From Pictodentalium vernedei (taxonomy: Eukaryota; Mollusca; Scaphopoda; Dentaliida; Dentaliidae), in assembly GCA_031216915.1 (NCBI GenBank), contig CM062293.1, positions 147,568,285 through 147,632,284 of the forward strand: a stretch of DNA of 64,000 nt, given 5' to 3'. This document shows, piece after piece, positions 1-14,500 of this stretch. The translations under genes and the position numbers were made by a program. Each line of letters opens with the position of its first letter. The stretch's first letter is position 1. Under the pieces are notes generated by a model. That model saw only the letters and a program-made list of their open reading frames with translations. It did not search any database and had not been told where the DNA came from.

Positions 1-25
1 CCCCCCCTCTTGAATAATATTCTAA

Positions 26-74
26 CTACATCACCAAGGCATGCCTTCAACAAAGGCATGCCTTAAAGGTGTAG
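26..74. repeat. Hairpin inside the 5.79 kb unit
   Basis: Imperfect inverted repeat built around two copies of aaggcatgcc, extended outward by ctacatcacc on the left and its near-complement ggtgtag on the right. It repeats at 5813-5861 and 11606-11654. It lies just inside the poly-C run, so it may be part of a decayed element end, but I see no matching partner elsewhere in the unit. Confidence 0.7.
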
Positions 75-2695
75 TTGAAGTATTTCATGAGTCATGACAT
101 GAGCAATCACAGTCGGAACAAATCATGTTTTAAACCCCTACCCCAATTGATCTTCGTCGTGACGCATCTGGTTGTAACATATTTTAAGATAGTTAACTCC
201 CGGGTTCAACCCGGAAATGAAATGGATAAAACTTTCCTTATTATTTTCATGTTTTTTCACAGACTGGTTGGTTTTGCCTGGAAAGCAACTCCTCTCCATA
301 GGTGTTTTAATGGTAGTCCATACATTGCACCGAGTAATAACGAATTTCTTTGCTTTTGGTTGTACGCTCAAGACTTTGCCTCTGGTATACTAATATTTCT
401 CTCGAGATTATTCATTTATCCGTATTTACGGTAACTCCCAACACCTATAGCAATGTAGTCACTATAACCAAAGGGTAAATTGAAGTTTTGCCAAACGATT
501 ATACCACATTACGCATTCAGGCAACCCAGGCGTTGCTTTCAGCTCCAGTAACAAATAACTTGCTTAATCAATGTCACTCCCCTGAGTTCCCACCAGGTTC
601 ATTTGTAAGTAAATGGTCAGACAAAACTTTTCTGTGGGTAGCTATTTTTATAAATGGGGGATACTCTTCAACTAAGGACAACAGCTAATTTGCATAAATG
701 TTGTGCACATACAACATGATGTGTTTTGTAAATTTTATGTGTTACTGTGACAGGTATTTTCTATGTTTATTTTATCTCTGAGAGCTTTGGCGATATTCTG
801 GTTCTATTCAGTAAACAGTTTGTCGTGCACACCAATTTTAAAACGCATTCATTTAATGAAAACGCCACAAAACCCAACACATACTCGACAACAAAGCGTT
901 CTCTGTAATGTAACCAACAGGAGAGTTTGTACAAGCTTTGCTTAAGAGGGTGGTTTTCATTGTACCTAAAATAGTCCGAAGCGATCCACATTATAACCTT
1001 CGTCCACAGAATGTTACTTATTGACCCGATAATAGTGTACAAACAGAATGTGTAATAAAGTAAAAGTTTATTGATATGGATATGGGTTTCAGCTCACCCT
1101 GATAGATGTACTAACTACTCCTGGCTTTAATGAAGTTTGTTGCTTGCAGCGATGCGACAGCAGTTTCCATCTCCCCTATAGATTTCTGTCATTATTTGAT
1201 AGCAGCTGCTATTAACCCCCACGCCCCCTCCAGCCCAGCAGTCAAAAATGCCCCCCCCCCCTATAATATTTGCAGCGAGAAAATGGCGGTATGTGCAAAA
1301 GGCTCAGTTCCAGACACCCAACACAAATAAAACAAAGTAAGAGATATTTTGGTTGAATTCTTTTTCTTTTTTTCGGGGGGTGGCTGGTATTTTTCTGACA
1401 AAGCCTGCATGCACTTTACCAATGTTACTATTTCATTCCATAACGGCAATAGAAATACTGTGATGCAAATTGACACCTGTACACAAAATACACAAACATC
1501 ACAGACAATATCAGTTTTTCACAAATGCAAGCGAAAATGTTCTCATTTAAATTAGAGCTCAAGAAGAAAATCCCCTCCCCTTTCGCCTATTGACCTCCAT
1601 GAACAGAGATACAGAATATGTCTTGGTGTCAGTAGTAGATTTCGAGAAGGGTATGGTAGGGGTATATTGTACCCCATTCAGCGCAACCTGCGATAACGAT
1701 GAAATATTTTTAGGCTTTTCAACAAAATATACGCAAATATTTAACAGCTTTTTTCGAGCCATTTCAATCGGCCCTTTCAAGCTATTCAGCCCATTCAAGC
1801 CATTGCAGTGGATCTATCCAATCGGTTATTTTCTTGCTAGAAGATTTGACGGCATTACTTCATCTAAATAAAATACGCCACTAGTTTTCCAAACAGAAAT
1901 AATTTTCTCATTCCGGAGTGTCAGTTCGTAGATTGTTTCATTTCCGACTGCAACATTGGAAGTCGGATAACTCATAATAAATTATTATGTTCTGTTGGTT
2001 GCACCACATGTACAAATGGGCAAACACACTCGCAACTAACACAAATACACTATATAAGGAGTGCACACGTTCGACAGTGCAGCTACTAAATTTGCAATCT
2101 TTATTTCGAATTTCAAACGAGCCCTTCGGTTGCCTTGTCCCTGAACGAGACAGGAAGGTGCTCTTGTGCTGATGTACTGTAGATATTGGGAAAACTGCAC
2201 GATACGCTGCTTATTTTCAAATACAGTTTGGCTTTGGTCTGGTCTAAACCCAAAACTCTGGCAGTTACACGCGGCAATGATTACAACTCGCCTGCGTGGT
2301 ACTCGGTTTCCTACACGTCATAAGATAGTTGTATTTTTCTGGTTTCTGAGCTGCTGTGTAGAAGGAATGGGAGGGAGTGGGGGGCATGAATTCAACTCCA
2401 GCCTCAGTTGATAATCTCATTATCGGCATTTAGTCTGATGAAAAGAAAAATAAGCCCTAAAAGTTTCTAGATTGGGTGAAGATATACAACAATCTCACCC
2501 GTCCTCTCCCAAAGATCAGAACGGAATATCCTGTTGGACGTCGGGGGGGGGGGGGGGGTGTATAGGCTCAGCCTGTTCGCCAAGCCCTATTTCATCATAC
2601 AGGAAATAGAGTTACTTTTGGAAAAAGATCAGGGATGTAACCTCTGGTTTGGGGTGCCCCACCACAGGAAATAAAACAAGATTTAAATAAATTAA

Positions 2696-3337
2696 GGACC
2701 TGCGAATTGCCGATTTTGATCGGATCGAATTAGTGAAAACGAATCGAATTTCGAATCGAACTTCCAATCGAATTTCGAATCTAATCACAGATAATGGATA
2801 CGTCATCAAAAGAAGTTATTTTCTAAAATAATATCTCCGATTAATAAAAGACACACAGATATGTGGAGTGCATGTTTCTCCTTACCATTTCGCACGCTAT
2901 AAATTGAGATATAAACCAATATACTAGTTATTGACTGAAATCATTCAAATTGTTGAATTTGTAGCGACGAAACAGCAGCAATAAACATTTTAATCGAACC
3001 TGGCTGATAGAGCTGATACCTGACTTTTATCACATATTTACTTGGAAAAAAACAGGTCATAATTCACAATGAGTTGAAATGAACAGTTGTAGCGGTAATA
3101 GTGCTCGTGGCCATGTAGCTACAACTGCGCTACAAACACTGTTACCGCTACAAGTCAGTTACTTTTCTACTCAGAATAATGCTTAATATAACACAATGTG
3201 ATCAATTCCAATCTGTAAACATTCATGGTTATGGTCCAAGTATATTCGAAAATATTCGAATTTCCCATTTCGAATCAAATCGAATATTGACTTTCGAATC
3301 GAATTTCTAATCGAATTTCTAATTTTCGCAGGAGCCT
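2696..3337. mobile_element. Possible MITE inside the 5.79 kb unit
   Basis: Two clusters of TTCGAA/ATCGAAT motifs (about 2715-2785 and 3242-3318) face each other. The outer edges are weakly inverted: cctgcgaatt on the left and aattttcgcagg on the right. Between them is AT-rich sequence with a strong internal hairpin (3087-3153). The arrangement suggests an old terminal-inverted-repeat element amplified with the unit. I could not identify a target duplication, so the call is tentative. The same block occurs in copies 2 and 3. Confidence 0.35.
3087..3153. repeat. Compound hairpin in the unit
   Basis: Outer arms ttgtagcggtaatagtg (3087-3103) and cactgttaccgctacaa (3137-3153) pair with one mismatch. 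An inner stem, tgtagc / gctaca, lies at 3114-3119 and 3129-3134. It is conserved in all three copies. Confidence 0.75.
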
Positions 3338-5787
3338 ACAATAAATAAAAATCTCCCAATGCAGGGTTTTATCAGGCAGAGGATGGGTAAGAAATTATGA
3401 AATACAAAGTTCGGCAGAGTCCTTGCTTGTGCAAAGAAAGTATACAAGGTCTGGATTAGTGTGCTGAGCAAAATCTCTTGCTTACCAGACAAAAAATATA
3501 CACAGATCAGAAAGTGCAATAAAGACCGACTCACTATATCGGTACAGTTCCACATCCAGGGAGAAATCAAGTAATAATAAATTATTTTTATAACCACGAC
3601 CTGCATGTTAAAAGCACCCAGAGTGTCGGGCATATCTGCCTCGCTGGTTTGTATTGGTTAGCACGGTCATAAAATTCTAATAAATTCCCTGTCATGTTAG
3701 TATTTTATCAATGGAAAGTATGTTTGTAGCGTATATGTCTTTGATAAAATCAATTAGGTTTATGATCCGAATAGTTGGGCGATATGACCGAACCGTCGGG
3801 CAGCGATGTTGTATGCCTCCCCCCTCCCCACCCCACCTCCTTAAGAAAATAATAGTTACGCGCCCTGCCAAAAAATAATACGATATTCTGCATAGCCTAC
3901 CTCCCTCCAGCGACACACAATACTCTCCCCATGCAATCCACCAACGCATAAGATGCATATGTATGTGCACAGCCTTGGAAAACAGAATTTTTCCTCTGAT
4001 GTCATACCTTCATACTGAGTTGTTAATCGTTGTCAAATCATTGTCATTATAGGTATGTTCCGTTTATCTGAGCTGCAAGATTTAAAATAAAGAGAACATG
4101 AGAAGGTTTGCATTGGACGATCTTTACTCTAGAATAAGGTTTGCCAGTTTAAGGTTTGACTTTGAGCATGGATACGAATATTGACGGGGGGGGGGGGGGG
4201 GTGGGGGGGGGGCAAAAAAGGAATGATTATTTGGAGGATGTTTGAATTTTTTGAATTTGACATCTTTTAAGAGCCAAACTTTCGGAGAAAAAAAACATGA
4301 TTTCTCTAAAGTTACGTGTCACAATTCTTGGCAGAAGAAATCAGCTTATTCCGTCTATTATGTTGAAAAATACTGGCGTTTAAAATTTGGCCCTGAATGA
4401 TCATATTTTTCATTGAGGTATGGACGAAGCATTCTCCGCTGGACACTACACAGAGTGACGTGATCATAGTGTTCAATGTGCAGCATCGGTTAAGTATAAA
4501 AGACAGACTTCATCGAAAAAAATCGTCTGTAAAGAAATTATATAAATTAAAGTATTGTATAATCAAATTGTTTGTCCATCAGTCTTGCATTCGCACGAAA
4601 TAATCATGTTTCCGGCTGTTTACAAACATTTGAGAATAATTAATCTGAATAGTTTTGACTTTTTAACACTTGGATTCCTTGAGAGTACGAAAATATTTAC
4701 TGCAAAATTGTTGTGAAGAGTTCCGCAGCAAGCGGACTTGAGCGTTCAATGCGTTGTCGAGATTAGGTTATTAAAACAAAAACAAAAAAACACCAAAAAA
4801 CATCCCATTGACAACAATGCTAACCTTTCACTCTCTGTACAACACACCAAGTTGCTGGGAGATAAATTACCTGTACATCCACGAAGTATATAATCTTTTT
4901 TGAAGAAATAAAAACATATTGCACCACGTAAAATTTAAGTTTTAAATTTTCGCTACTGCCATCTGCTCTTACACTGAATGAACTTGCCACTTTGTTTTCA
5001 TATCTCATATTTTTGGGAGATTTTCACTCATTCCGACACAACATTACAAAAATACCTTTTAATCCTGTATTAAGTGGACACAAATATTAATTCATATTTT
5101 GAACCAATCGGCCGATGATCCCTATTTAATCCTGCTCACAACTTTGTGTCCAGTGTTTTACGCTCTCATTACCATTGGGAGAGATCGCCGCGAGTGTGTT
5201 CAAATCCAGGTGAGACTTTGACATGGGAGTCTGCGTAATAGTGTATTTCTTATTTCAGTAGATTGCACAGTTTCCTACTGTAGGCAAATAACCGCAAATC
5301 CTGTTTTTTGTACAAAATAGAATTGTGACTGAATGTCGACTGAAAAAGATGTTTCTATAGTTTAGACTAGCCACAGACAGAGATAACTTTATTCAGGCTA
5401 ATCTAGCCGCTCTCATCAACTTTCTCGCCGGATATTTCTGGCAGTTAACAAACAGACGTCGACTGCTTTACCAGTTTCACATTAATTTGTATATACTGAA
5501 CAACGAAAACGAAAAATGATCTACACGAAGAACAATTCTGAAACAATCAACCTACTGTACAGTGAAGTCTTTCTAATAATCTCCATAGGTGGATAGGCTG
5601 CATGAATGTGAAGAGTACGCTAGAAAAGAGTACGGGAAGCAGGAACGGGGTAGCTGACCCCTTGCACTGGCTCAGTTGGGGTCGGACATGACCAATTTTG
5701 AGTACCAGTACTACAAGTACATTTTATATTTCAAAAACTAAATTTCAAAGAAATACAAAAAAACATTCACCTATAACTCCCCCCCCC

Positions 5788-8700
5788 CCCCCCCTCTTGA
5801 ATAATATTCTAACTACATCACCAAGGCATGCCTTCAACAAAGGCATGCCTTAAAGGTGTAGTTGAAGTATTTCATGAGTCATGACATGAGCAATCACAGT
5901 CGGAACAAATCATGTTTTAAACCCCTACCCCAATTGATCTTCGTCGTGACGCATCTGGTTGTAACATATTTTAAGATAGTTAACTCCCGGGTTCAACCCG
6001 GAAATGAAATGGATAAAACTTTCCTTATTATTTTCATGTTTTTTCACAGACTGGTTGGTTTTGCCTGGAAAGCAACTCCTCTCCATAGGTGTTTTAATGG
6101 TAGTCCATACATTGCACCGAGTAATAACGAATTTCTTTGCTTTTGGTTGTACGCTCAAGACTTTGCCTCTGGTATACTAATATTTCTCTCGAGATTATTC
6201 ATTTATCCGTATTTACGGTAACTCCCAACACCTATAGCAATGTAGTCACTATAACCAAAGGGTAAATTGAAGTTTTGCCAAACGATTATACCACATTACG
6301 CATTCAGGCAACCCAGGCGTTGCTTTCAGCTCCAGTAACAAATAACTTGCTTAATCAATGTCACTCCCCTGAGTTCCCACCAGGTTCATTTGTAAGTAAA
6401 TGGTCAGACAAAACTTTTCTGTGGGTAGCTATTTTTATAAATGGGGGATACTCTTCAACTAAGGACAACAGCTAATTTGCATAAATGTTGTGCACATACA
6501 ACATGATGTGTTTTGTAAATTTTATGTGTTACTGTGACAGGTATTTTCTATGTTTATTTTATCTCTGAGAGCTTTGGCGATATTCTGGTTCTATTCAGTA
6601 AACAGTTTGTCGTGCACACCAATTTTAAAACGCATTCATTTAATGAAAACGCCACAAAACCCAACACATACTCGACAACAAAGCGTTCTCTGTAATGTAA
6701 CCAACAGGAGAGTTTGTACAAGCTTTGCTTAAGAGGGTGGTTTTCATTGTACCTAAAATAGTCCGAAGCGATCCACATTATAACCTTCGTCCACAGAATG
6801 TTACTTATTGACCCGATAATAGTGTACAAACAGAATGTGTAATAAAGTAAAAGTTTATTGATATGGATATGGGTTTCAGCTCACCCTGATAGATGTACTA
6901 ACTACTCCTGGCTTTAATGAAGTTTGTTGCTTGCAGCGATGCGACAGCAGTTTCCATCTCCCCTATAGATTTCTGTCATTATTTGATAGCAGCTGCTATT
7001 AACCCCCACGCCCCCTCCAGCCCAGCAGTCAAAAATGCCCCCCCCCCCCTATAATATTTGCAGCGAGAAAATGGCGGTATGTGCAAAAGGCTCAGTTCCA
7101 GACACCCAACACAAATAAAACAAAGTAAGAGATATTTTGGTTGAATTCTTTTTCTTTTTTTCGGGGGGTGGCTGGTATTTTTCTGACAAAGCCTGCATGC
7201 ACTTTACCAATGTTACTATTTCATTCCATAACGGCAATAGAAATACTGTGATGCAAATTGACACCTGTACACAAAATACACAAACATCACAGACAATATC
7301 AGTTTTTCACAAATGCAAGCGAAAATGTTCTCATTTAAATTAGAGCTCAAGAAGAAAATCCCCTCCCCTTTCGCCTATTGACCTCCATGAACAGAGATAC
7401 AGAATATGTCTTGGTGTCAGTAGTAGATTTCGAGAAGGGTATGGTAGGGGTATATTGTACCCCATTCAGCGCAACCTGCGATAACGATGAAATATTTTTA
7501 GGCTTTTCAACAAAATATACGCAAATATTTAACAGCTTTTTTCGAGCCATTTCAATCGGCCCTTTCAAGCTATTCAGCCCATTCAAGCCATTGCAGTGGA
7601 TCTATCCAATCGGTTATTTTCTTGCTAGAAGATTTGACGGCATTACTTCATCTAAATAAAATACGCCACTAGTTTTCCAAACAGAAATAATTTTCTCATT
7701 CCGGAGTGTCAGTTCGTAGATTGTTTCATTTCCGACTGCAACATTGGAAGTCGGATAACTCATAATAAATTATTATGTTCTGTTGGTTGCACCACATGTA
7801 CAAATGGGCAAACACACTCGCAACTAACACAAATACACTATATAAGGAGTGCACACGTTCGACAGTGCAGCTACTAAATTTGCAATCTTTATTTCGAATT
7901 TCAAACGAGCCCTTCGGTTGCCTTGTCCCTGAACGAGACAGGAAGGTGCTCTTGTGCTGATGTACTGTAGATATTGGGAAAACTGCACGATACGCTGCTT
8001 ATTTTCAAATACAGTTTGGCTTTGGTCTGGTCTAAACCCAAAACTCTGGCAGTTACACGCGGCAATGATTACAACTCGCCTGCGTGGTACTCGGTTTCCT
8101 ACACGTCATAAGATAGTTGTATTTTTCTGGTTTCTGAGCTGCTGTGTAGAAGGAATGGGAGGGAGTGGGGGGCATGAATTCAACTCCAGCCTCAGTTGAT
8201 AATCTCATTATCGGCATTTAGTCTGATGAAAAGAAAAATAAGCCCTAAAAGTTTCTAGATTGGGTGAAGATATACAACAATCTCACCCGTCCTCTCCCAA
8301 AGATCAGAACGGAATATCCTGTTGGACGTCGGGGGGGGGGGGGGGGGGGTGTATAGGCTCAGCCTGTTCGCCAAGCCCTATTTCATCATACAGGAAATAG
8401 AGTTACTTTTGGAAAAAGATCAGGGATGTAACCTCTGGTTTGGGGTGCCCCACCACAGGAAATAAAACAAGATTTAAATAAATTAAGGACCTGCGAATTG
8501 CCGATTTTGATCGGATCGAATTAGTGAAAACGAATCGAATTTCGAATCGAACTTCCAATCGAATTTCGAATCTAATCACAGATAATGGATACGTCATCAA
8601 AAGAAGTTATTTTCTAAAATAATATCTCCGATTAATAAAAGACACACAGATATGTGGAGTGCATGTTTCTCCTTACCATTTCGCACGCTATAAATTGAGA

Positions 8701-11580
8701 TATAAACCAATATACTAGTTATTGACTGAAATCATTCAAATTGTTGAATTTGTAGCGACGAAACAGCAGCAATAAACATTTTAATCGAACCTGGCTGATA
8801 GAGCTGATACCTGACTTTTATCACATATTTACTTGGAAAAAAACAGGTCATAATTCACAATGAGTTGAAATGAACAGTTGTAGCGGTAATAGTGCTCGTG
8901 GCCATGTAGCTACAACTGCGCTACAAACACTGTTACCGCTACAAGTCAGTTACTTTTCTACTCAGAATAATGCTTAATATAACACAATGTGATCAATTCC
9001 AATCTGTAAACATTCATGGTTATGGTCCAAGTATATTCGAAAATATTCGAATTTCCCATTTCGAATCAAATCGAATATTGACTTTCGAATCGAATTTCTA
9101 ATCGAATTTCTAATTTTCGCAGGAGCCTACAATAAATAAAAATCTCCCAATGCAGGGTTTTATCAGGCAGAGGATGGGTAAGAAATTATGAAATACAAAG
9201 TTCGGCAGAGTCCTTGCTTGTGCAAAGAAAGTATACAAGGTCTGGATTAGTGTGCTGAGCAAAATCTCTTGCTTACCAGACAAAAATATACACAGATCAG
9301 AAAGTGCAATAAAGACCGACTCACTATATCGGTACAGTTCCACATCCAGGGAGAAATCAAGTAATAATAAATTATTTTTATAACCACGACCTGCATGTTA
9401 AAAGCACCCAGAGTGTCGGGCATATCTGCCTCGCTGGTTTGTATTGGTTAGCACGGTCATAAAATTCTAATAAATTCCCTGTCATGTTAGTATTTTATCA
9501 ATGGAAAGTATGTTTGTAGCGTATATGTCTTTGATAAAATCAATTAGGTTTATGATCCGAATAGTTGGGCGATATGACCGAACCGTCGGGCAGCGATGTT
9601 GTATGCCTCCCCCCTCCCCACCCCACCTCCTTAAGAAAATAATAGTTACGGCCCTGCCAAAAAATAATACGATATTCTGCATAGCCTACCTCCCTCCAGC
9701 GACACACAATACTCTCCCCATGCAATCCACCAACGCATAAGATGCATATGTATGTGCACAGCCTTGGAAAACAGAATTTTTCCTCTGATGTCATACCTTC
9801 ATACTGAGTTGTTAATCGTTGTCAAATCATTGTCATTATAGGTATGTTCCGTTTATCTGAGCTGCAAGATTTAAAATAAAGAGAACATGAGAAGGTTTGC
9901 ATTGGACGATCTTTACTCTAGAATAAGGTTTGCCAGTTTAAGGTTTGACTTTGAGCATGGATACGAATATTGACGGGGGGGGGGGGGGGGTGTGGGGGGG
10001 GGGGGGCAAAAAAGGAATGATTATTTGGAGGATGTTTGAATTTTTTGAATTTGACATCTTTTAAGAGCCAAACTTTCGGAGAAAAAAAACATGATTTCTC
10101 TAAAGTTACGTGTCACAATTCTTGGCAGAAGAAATCAGCTTATTCCGTCTATTATGTTGAAAAATACTGGCGTTTAAAATTTGGCCCTGAATGATCATAT
10201 TTTTCATTGAGGTATGGACGAAGCATTCTCCGCTGGACACTACACAGAGTGACGTGATCATAGTGTTCAATGTGCAGCATCGGTTAAGTATAAAAGAACA
10301 GACTTCATCGAAAAAAATCGTCTGTAAAGAAATTATATAAATTAAAGTATTGTATAATCAAATTGTTTGTCCATCAGTCTTGCATTCGCACGAAATAATC
10401 ATGTTTCCGGCTGTTTACAAACATTTGAGAATAATTAATCTGAATAGTTTTGACTTTTTAACACTTGGATTCCTTGAGAGTACGAAAATATTTACTGCAA
10501 AATTGTTGTGAAGAGTTCCGCAGCAAGCGGACTTGAGCGTTCAATGCGTTGTCGAGATTAGGTTATTAAAACAAAAACAAAAAAACACCAAAAAACATCC
10601 CATTGACAACAATGCTAACCTTTCACTCTCTGTACAACACACCAAGTTGCTGGGAGATAAATTACCTGTGCATCCACGAAGTATATAATCTTTTTTGAAG
10701 AAATAAAAACATATTGCACCACGTAAAATTTAAGTTTTAAATTTTCGCTACTGCCATCTGCTCTTACACTGAATGAACTTGCCACTTTGTTTTCATATCT
10801 CATATTTTTGGGAGATTTTCACTCATTCCGACACAACATTACAAAAATACCTTTTAATCCTGTATTAAGTGGACACAAATATTAATTCATATTTTGAACC
10901 AATCGGCCGATGATCCCTATTTAATCCTGCTAACAACTTTGTGTCCAGTGTTTTACGCTCTCATTACCATTGGGAGAGATCGCCGCGAGTGTGTTCAAAT
11001 CCAGGTGAGACTTTGACATGGGAGTCTGCGTAATAGTGTATTTCTTATTTCAGTAGATTGCACAGTTTCCTACTGTAGGCAAATAACCGCAAATCCTGTT
11101 TTTTGTACAAAATAGAATTGTGACTGAATGTCGACTGAAAAAGATGTTTCTATAGTTTAGACTAGCCACAGACAGAGATAACTTTATTCAGGCTAATCTA
11201 GCCGCTCTCATCAACTTTCTCGCCGGATATTTCTGGCAGTTAACAAACAGACGTCGACTGCTTTACCAGTTTCACATTAATTTGTATATACTGAACAACG
11301 AAAACGAAAAATGATCTACACGAAGAACAATTCTGAAACAATCAACCTACTGTACAGTGAAGTCTTTCTAATAATCTCCATAGGTGGATAGGCTGCATGA
11401 ATGTGAAGAGTACGCTAGAAAAGAGTACGGGAAGCAGGAACGGGGTAGCTGACCCCTTGCACTGGCTCAGTTGGGGTCGGACATGACCAATTTTGAGTAC
11501 CAGTACTACAAGTACATTTTATATTTCAAAAACTAAATTTCAAAGAAATACAAAAAAACATTCACCTATAACTCCCCCCC
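5788..11580. repeat. 5.79 kb tandem unit, copy 2
   Basis: Second full copy, 5793 bp. By eye it differs from copy 1 by length changes in the G/C homopolymers and a handful of substitutions or 1-bp indels. It shares derived indels with copy 3 (near 9289, 9650 and 10298), so copies 2 and 3 look more closely related to each other than to copy 1. Confidence 0.95.
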
Positions 11581-14500
11581 CCCCCCCTCTTGAATAATAT
11601 TCTAACTACATCACCAAGGCATGCCTTCAACAAAGGCATGCCTTAAAGGTGTAGTTGAAGTATTTCATGAGTCATGACATGAGCAATCACAGTCGGAACA
11701 AATCATGTTTTAAACCCCTACCCCAATTGATCTTCGTCGTGACGCATCTGGTTGTAACATATTTTAAGATAGTTAACTCCCGGGTTCAACCCGGAAATGA
11801 AATGGATAAAACTTTCCTTATTATTTTCATGTTTTTTCACAGACTGGTTGGTTTTGCCTGGAAAGCAACTCCTCTCCATAGGTGTTTTAATGGTAGTCCA
11901 TACATTGCACCGAGTAATAACGAATTTCTTTGCTTTTGGTTGTACGCTCAAGACTTTGCCTCTGGTATACTAATATTTCTCTCGAGATTATTCATTTATC
12001 CGTATTTACGGTAACTCCCAACACCTATAGCAATGTAGTCACTATAACCAAAGGGTAAATTGAAGTTTTGCCAAACGATTATACCACATTACGCATTCAG
12101 GCAACCCAGGCGTTGCTTTCAGCTCCAGTAACAAATAACTTGCTTAATCAATGTCACTCCCCTGAGTTCCCACCAGGTTCATTTGTAAGTAAATGGTCAG
12201 ACAAAACTTTTCTGTGGGTAGCTATTTTTATAAATGGGGGATACTCTTCAACTAAGGACAACAGCTAATTTGCATAAATGTTGTGCACATACAACATGAT
12301 GTGTTTTGTAAATTTTATGTGTTACTGTGACAGGTATTTTCTATGTTTATTTTATCTCTGAGAGCTTTGGCGATATTCTGGTTCTATTCAGTAAACAGTT
12401 TGTCGTGCACACCAATTTTAAAACGCATTCATTTAATGAAAACGCCACAAAACCCAACACATACTCGACAACAAAGCGTTCTCTGTAATGTAACCAACAG
12501 GAGAGTTTGTACAAGCTTTGCTTAAGAGGGTGGTTTTCATTGTACCTAAAATAGTCCGAAGCGATCCACATTATAACCTTCGTCCACAGAATGTTACTTA
12601 TTGACCCGATAATAGTGTACAAACAGAATGTGTAATAAAGTAAAAGTTTATTGATATGGATATGGGTTTCAGCTCACCCTGATAGATGTACTAACTACTC
12701 CTGGCTTTAATGAAGTTTGTTGCTTGCAGCGATGCGACAGCAGTTTCCATCTCCCCTATAGATTTCTGTCATTATTTGATAGCAGCTGCTATTAACCCCC
12801 ACGCCCCCTCCAGCCCAGCAGTCAAAAATCCCCCCCCCCTATAATATTTGCAGCGAGAAAATGGCGGTATGTGCAAAAGGCTCAGTTCCAGACACCCAAC
12901 ACAAATAAAACAAAGTAAGAGATATTTTGGTTGAATTCTTTTTCTTTTTTTCGGGGGGTGGCTGGTATTTTTCTGACAAAGCCTGCATGCACTTTACCAA
13001 TGTTACTATTTCATTCCATAACGGCAATAGAAATACTGTGATGCAAATTGACACCTGTACACAAAATACACAAACATCACAGACAATATCAGTTTTTCAC
13101 AAATGCAAGCGAAAATGTTCTCATTTAAATTAGAGCTCAAGAAGAAAATCCCCTCCCCTTTCGCCTATTGACCTCCATGAACAGAGATACAGAATATGTC
13201 TTGGTGTCAGTAGTAGATTTCGAGAAGGGTATGGTAGGGGTATATTGTACCCCATTCAGCGCAACCTGCGATAACGATGAAATATTTTTAGGCTTTTCAA
13301 CAAAATATACGCAAATATTTAACAGCTTTTTTCGAGCCATTTCAATCGGCCCTTTCAAGCTATTCAGCCCATTCAAGCCATTGCAGTGGATCTATCCAAT
13401 CGGTTATTTTCTTGCTAGAAGATTTGACGGCATTACTTCATCTAAATAAAATACGCCACTAGTTTTCCAAACAGAAATAATTTTCTCATTCCGGAGTGTC
13501 AGTTCGTAGATTGTTTCATTTCCGACTGCAACATTGGAAGTCGGATAACTCATAATAAATTATTATGTTCTGTTGGTTGCACCACATGTACAAATGGGCA
13601 AACACACTCGCAACTAACACAAATACACTATATAAGGAGTGCACACGTTCGACAGTGCAGCTACTAAATTTGCAATCTTTATTTCGAATTTCAAACGAGC
13701 CCTTCGGTTGCCTTGTCCCTGAACGAGACAGGAAGGTGCTCTTGTGCTGATGTACTGTAGATATTGGGAAAACTGCACGATACGCTGCTTATTTTCAAAT
13801 ACAGTTTGGCTTTGGTCTGGTCTAAACCCAAAACTCTGGCAGTTACACGCGGCAATGATTACAACTCGCCTGCGTGGTACTCGGTTTCCTACACGTCATA
13901 AGATAGTTGTATTTTTCTGGTTTCTGAGCTGCTGTGTAGAAGGAATGGGAGGGAGTGGGGGGCATGAATTCAACTCCAGCCTCAGTTGATAATCTCATTA
14001 TCGGCATTTAGTCTGATGAAAAGAAAAATAAGCCCTAAAAGTTTCTAGATTGGGTGAAGATATACAACAATCTCACCCGTCCTCTCCCAAAGATCAGAAC
14101 GGAATATCCTGTTGGACGTCGGGGGGGGGGGGGGGGGGGGGTGTATAGGCTCAGCCTGTTCGCCAAGCCCTATTTCATCATACAGGAAATAGAGTTACTT
14201 TTGGAAAAAGATCAGGGATGTAACCTCTGGTTTGGGGTGCCCCACCACAGGAAATAAAACAAGATTTAAATAAATTAAGGACCTGCGAATTGCCGATTTT
14301 GATCGGATCGAATTAGTGAAAACGAATCGAATTTCGAATCGAACTTCCAATCGAATTTCGAATCTAATCACAGATAATGGATACGTCATCAAAAGAAGTT
14401 ATTTTCTAAAATAATATCTCCGATTAATAAAAGACACACAGATATGTGGAGTGCATGTTTCTCCTTACCATTTCGCACGCTATAAATTGAGATATAAACC

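Larger units (their letters stand above)
1..5787. repeat. 5.79 kb tandem unit, copy 1
   Basis: First of three head-to-tail copies. The window opens inside a poly-C run that recurs at 5779-5794 and about 11574-11587, and everything between recurs in order. I use the poly-C run as an arbitrary unit boundary, so the array may extend left of the window. The unit is AT-rich with poly-C/poly-G runs (about 1252-1261, 2545-2558, 4185-4210). The longest open frames are about 119 codons, start and stop at random, overlap frames on the other strand and show no recognisable domain; I read the unit as non-coding. Copy 1 differs from copies 2 and 3 by small indels, for example near 3493, 3858 and 4500. Confidence 0.95.

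Noticed and set aside
75..434. 119-codon ORF repeated in each 5.79 kb unit (also 5862 and 11655), and its neighbours
   Set aside because: Identity between copies reflects recent duplication, not selection. No domain, a composition like random AT-rich DNA, and overlapping frames on the other strand.
2051..2100. TATA-box promoter (ctatataagg) in the unit
   Set aside because: A single AT-rich match without a credible downstream transcript.
5160..5262. B-box-like gttcaaatcc and a possible 50-nt intron (gtgaga to ttatttcag) in the tandem unit
   Set aside because: No A box, no open frame on either side and no other gene signal.
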